Assembly: GCF_039680535.1 (NCBI RefSeq)
Contig: NZ_JBDKSS010000013.1
Location: 1 to 64,000, forward strand
Length of the DNA: 64,000 bases
Source of the DNA: Parvibaculum sp039680535
GTDB lineage: Bacteria; Pseudomonadota; Alphaproteobacteria; Parvibaculales; Parvibaculaceae
Direction: 5' to 3'
The stretch's first letter is position 1. The number at the start of each line of letters is the position of its first letter. The notes below the pieces were generated by a model, which saw nothing but the letters and a program-made list of their open reading frames with translations, was not told the origin of the DNA and made no database searches. A program made the translations under genes and the position numbers. Shown piece by piece: positions 61,512 to 64,000 of this stretch.

Positions 61512-62531
61512 TTATTTGAGCGTCACTGCGAAGAGCGGCTTGCCGCCCGTCTCGACCCGCATGAAGCGTTTCTCGTCGAAGCCGCGCGCCGCACAGGCTT
61601 CGCGTCCCTTGATCTCGAAGCGCGTGGACTTGGTGCAGAAGCTGTCGCGCCCGAGCCAGACGAGCGGTCGTCCATTCAGCCGGGCCGTCTGCCCTTGGCC
61701 GTCGGATGCTTCCGCATAGATGAAATAGCGCGACTGCGTGAGCCGCCCCTTGATCGCCTTGGCGCATTGGTGCGGCTCGACGCGGATCCAGCCGCTGGAC
61801 ATGTCGTCGTCCGCGCCGCTGAGGCCGACGGCGGCCCAGATGAGGTAGTCGGTCTTGTTGCAGATATCGAGGCCCATGCGCTTCTGTTCGTCCTCGGCGC
61901 CGGCAATAAGCTGCGTAATGAGCGTATCGTCGATCACGCCATTGGGCTCGCGCCCTCCGGAGCGCTGAAAGGCCATGACCGAGCGTATCGTCGCCTTGGC
62001 GGCGATGCCGTCGATCTTCGTAATGCGAAAGCCATTGTCGCGGAGCAGGCGTTGAGCGCCCGCGATGCGCGCCTCATCCGGCGAATATTTGCGCGGCTCG
62101 CCGAAGCTCGTCGTCCAGTCGCCGCCGGCTTTGGTGTCGACGCGGATGAAGTCGTTCGACTCATAGCCCCGGAGCGCACAGCTCTCGCGGCCCGTGATCA
62201 GGAAATCTTTCGCCAGGGTGCAGAAATGTTCGCTGCCCGAGAAATATCTCGTCGGTCCCTGATGGGCGTCGATGGAACGCGCGAAGACGGAATAATTTGC
62301 ATCGGCGATGGGGCCGGTAAGGGCGCTCGCGCAGTCGCCGGGAAGAATGCGTACCCAGCCTTGTGAATGCGACTCCGAATGTGAATCGGGCGCTGCGGCC
62401 TTGCTCTGAACGCCGATTGCGCCTTGCAGCACATAGCTCGTCGCGTTGCAGAGCTTGTAATCGGCGCGGGCGGGGGAGGGGAGAAGGATCAGCGTGAAAA
62501 GAAGAAAGCAGAGGCCGAGAAGAAATCTCAC
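61512..62531 (-). CDS. Secreted protein with two DUF1036 domains around a peptidoglycan-binding-like domain
   Basis: A 339-residue protein from GTG 62531, which gives a clean Sec signal peptide (FLLGLCFLLFTLILLPSPARA). First DUF1036 (about 24-135: YKLCNATSYVLQGAIG, QGWVRILPGDCA) and second (about 220-335: LDICNKTDYLIWAAVG, SGWIRVEPHQCAKAI) are clear tandem copies, each with four similarly placed cysteines. Between them, RLLRDNGFRITKIDGIAAKA resembles a PG_binding_1 repeat. A TTG at 62582 overlapping argB would put a palindrome inside the coding region and is less likely. Function unknown. Confidence 0.8.
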   Translation of the reverse strand: MRFLLGLCFLLFTLILLPSPARADYKLCNATSYVLQGAIGVQSKAAAPDSHSESHSQGWVRILPGDCASALTGPIADANYSVFARSIDAHQGPTRYFSGSEHFCTLAKDFLITGRESCALRGYESNDFIRVDTKAGGDWTTSFGEPRKYSPDEARIAGAQRLLRDNGFRITKIDGIAAKATIRSVMAFQRSGGREPNGVIDDTLITQLIAGAEDEQKRMGLDICNKTDYLIWAAVGLSGADDDMSSGWIRVEPHQCAKAIKGRLTQSRYFIYAEASDGQGQTARLNGRPLVWLGRDSFCTKSTRFEIKGREACAARGFDEKRFMRVETGGKPLFAVTLK

Positions 62532-62553
62532 CTCCCCGCTGAAGGGAGGTGAG
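62527..62553. repeat. Palindrome at the start of the DUF1036 gene
   Basis: CTCACCTCCC cgctgaa GGGAGGTGAG is a perfect 10 bp inverted repeat. It includes the GTG start region and would fold in the mRNA over the ribosome-binding site. It may be a REP-like unit of a different type from the larger repeats in the window. Confidence 0.6.
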
Positions 62554-62578
62554 AGAAGGGCCCATTGCCGCCTTTGGC

Positions 62579-63511
62579 TCAAGCCGAGGCTTTCTTCGTG
62601 ATCAGCGTGCCGGCGCCATGCTCGGTAAAGAGTTCGAGCAGGACGGAATGGCGCACGCGGCCGTCGATGATGACGACCGCCTCGACGCCGCCCTCGACCG
62701 CGTCGATGCAGGTTTCGATCTTGGGGATCATGCCGCCCGAGATCGTACCGTCCTTGATGAGGGCTTTGGCTTCATCGACGGTCAGTTCCTCGATGAGGTT
62801 GCCCTGCTTGTCGAGTACGCCGCGCACATCGGTGAGGAGGAGGAGGCGCGTTGCGCCCATCGCGCCTGCGATGGCGCCCGCCGCCGTGTCGGCGTTGATG
62901 TTGTAGGTGTCGCCATTCGGCGCGACGCCGACCGGCGCGATCACGGGAATGATGTCGGAGGCGATGATCGTCTTCAGGATTTCCGGATTGATCTTCGCCG
63001 GTTCGCCGACGAAACCGAGATCGAGGATCTTTTCGATATTCGATTCCGGATCGTGGATCTTCTGCTCGACCTTCTTCGCGACGATGAGGTTGCCGTCCTT
63101 GCCGCAGAGGCCGACGGCCTGACCGCCCGCGCGGTTGAGCAGCGAGACGAGGTTCTTGTTGATGGAGCCCGCAAGCACCATCTCGACGACCTCGACGGTT
63201 GCCTTGTCGGTGATGCGAAGCCCGCCGGAGAACTCGCTCTTGATGCCGAGGCGGTTCAGCATGGCGCCGATCTGCGGCCCGCCACCGTGAACGACGATGG
63301 GGTCGATGCCGGATTGCTTCAGGAGAACGATATCGCGCGCGAATTCCAGCCCGAGCGCTTCGTCGCCCATGGCGTGGCCGCCATATTTCACGACGATGGT
63401 GCGCTTGTCGTATTGCTGCATATAGGGCAGCGCTTCGGAGAGCACGTTGGCCCGTTCCAGATCCCGCGCCTCTTCGGCCGGGTTATCTCCGTGGTGGTGG
63501 TCCGACGACAT
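62579..63511 (-). CDS. argB: Acetylglutamate kinase
   Basis: A 310-residue amino-acid kinase, second step of arginine synthesis. ATP/substrate glycine motifs: VKYGGHAMGD (42-50 region) and VVHGGGPQIGAML; the catalytic lysine of the C-terminal half lies in the PEILKTIIASDIIPVIAPVG neighbourhood and LLTDVRGVLDKQG is conserved. The N-terminal helix before residue 30 suggests the hexameric, arginine-inhibited type. ATG 63511 (MSSDHHHGDN) is preferred over an upstream in-frame start. engB lies just upstream. Confidence 0.95.
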   Translation of the reverse strand: MSSDHHHGDNPAEEARDLERANVLSEALPYMQQYDKRTIVVKYGGHAMGDEALGLEFARDIVLLKQSGIDPIVVHGGGPQIGAMLNRLGIKSEFSGGLRITDKATVEVVEMVLAGSINKNLVSLLNRAGGQAVGLCGKDGNLIVAKKVEQKIHDPESNIEKILDLGFVGEPAKINPEILKTIIASDIIPVIAPVGVAPNGDTYNINADTAAGAIAGAMGATRLLLLTDVRGVLDKQGNLIEELTVDEAKALIKDGTISGGMIPKIETCIDAVEGGVEAVVIIDGRVRHSVLLELFTEHGAGTLITKKASA

Positions 63512-63530
63512 GAAGCGCGCGCTCCCCGCT

Positions 63531-64000
63531 TTATTGTTCCCGCGCTTTATAGCCGATGGCTTGCGGATCGGCCAATCCGGCAATTTCGGCCCGCAGTTCG
63601 GCAATGCCCTCGCCCTTGACCGACGAGGTGGCGATGACGGTCGGATGGGCGGCGACGTGGCGGCGGACGCCCTCGCGCACCTCGTCGAGCCGGGGGCCGA
63701 CCTCGCTCGGCTTCAGCTTGTCGATCTTGGTGAGGACCACCTGATAGGAGACGGCGGCGGTGTCCAGCAGCTTCATCGTCTCGTGGTCGTTCTCCTTCAG
63801 CCCGTGGCGGGCGTCGATGAGGACGATCACGCGGCGGAGCGACGTGCGCCCGCGCAGGTAATCCATGACGAGCCGCGTCCAGGCGGCCACGGTCGCCTTC
63901 GTCTCCCGCGCATAGCCATAGCCCGGCAGGTCGACAAGTATGAGCGCCGGATTGCCGGGCTGCCCCAGCGAAAAGAAATTGAGCTGCTGCGTGCGGCCCG
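63531..64000 (-). CDS. engB: Ribosome biogenesis GTP-binding protein EngB (YsxC/YihA), N-terminus outside window
   Basis: 156 codons of the C-terminal part are present, ending at TGA-equivalent 63531. Visible GTPase motifs: GRTQQLNFF (switch I/G2), VDLPGYGYA (G3), TKIDKL (G4) and TSSVKGEG (G5). G1 (P-loop) lies beyond the right edge. The protein is needed for large-subunit assembly. It precedes argB by 19 bp on the same strand. Confidence 0.94.
   Translation of the reverse strand, partial: GRTQQLNFFSLGQPGNPALILVDLPGYGYARETKATVAAWTRLVMDYLRGRTSLRRVIVLIDARHGLKENDHETMKLLDTAAVSYQVVLTKIDKLKPSEVGPRLDEVREGVRRHVAAHPTVIATSSVKGEGIAELRAEIAGLADPQAIGYKAREQ

Overview
The window is a GC-rich, densely packed stretch of chromosome from an alphaproteobacterium, most likely of the Rhizobiales (a Parvibaculum-like organism is a guess from gene content and order). 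Support for this: a Tad/Cpa pilus locus in Caulobacter/rhizobial order, DUF2336, DUF3035, DUF1036 and DUF3617 proteins typical of the class, the order ffs-dnaX-ybaB-recR, the def-fmt-truA and dapE-dapD neighbourhood, and CtrA-like TTAA-N7-TTAA boxes. I see no rRNA or tRNA gene, no insertion sequence, no prophage and no CRISPR array. Nearly everything is chromosomal housekeeping or conserved accessory function, and there is no convincing undescribed defence or mobile system.

Layout. 1-10400: tail of a Crp/Fnr-type regulator, then a Flp pilin gene with its own terminator, cpaA-cpaB-cpaC-cpaD-cpaE-cpaF-tadB-tadC, and a convergent TPR lipoprotein (TadD-like); a bidirectional terminator separates the last two. 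10400-15000: orphan TAXI-type binding protein, glutathione transferase, M17 aminopeptidase, small MarR regulator and an NlpC/P60 peptidase. 15000-22530: a Yej-type peptide ABC importer operon with two tandem YejA paralogues. 22700-25830: membrane-anchored cytochrome c, kdsB, pheA and a DUF3617 protein. 25840-30570: nudC, SRP RNA with a clear promoter, dnaX, ybaB, recR and an FMN reductase. 30600-38690: rmuC, def-fmt-truA, an unknown membrane protein coupled to dapE, dapD, and a degenerate EAL-domain protein.

38800-48340 is more accessory: a C69/secernin-like Ntn-hydrolase, glutathione peroxidase, OmpA lipoprotein, two SDRs, a GNAT, a class III aminotransferase with a divergent XRE-cupin regulator, a PEP-mutase/isocitrate-lyase family protein with a hotdog thioesterase, and a periplasmic cyclohexadienyl dehydratase (PheC). 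48600-58900: ileS-lspA-DUF3035 lipoprotein-M16 peptidase pair, pgi and mutL. 58900-64000: pyrimidine 5'-nucleotidase, DUF2336, a small unknown protein, a tandem DUF1036 protein, argB and the partial engB GTPase.

Cross-cutting signals: a family of roughly 90 bp palindromic intergenic repeats (four full copies and one half copy), two of which bracket the lyase-thioesterase pair; candidate CtrA sites before the pilin, EAL and DUF2336 genes; and two routes to phenylalanine (cytoplasmic PheA and exported PheC). Start codons were chosen by Shine-Dalgarno spacing, signal peptides and overlap with the preceding stop; alternatives are stated where the choice is open.
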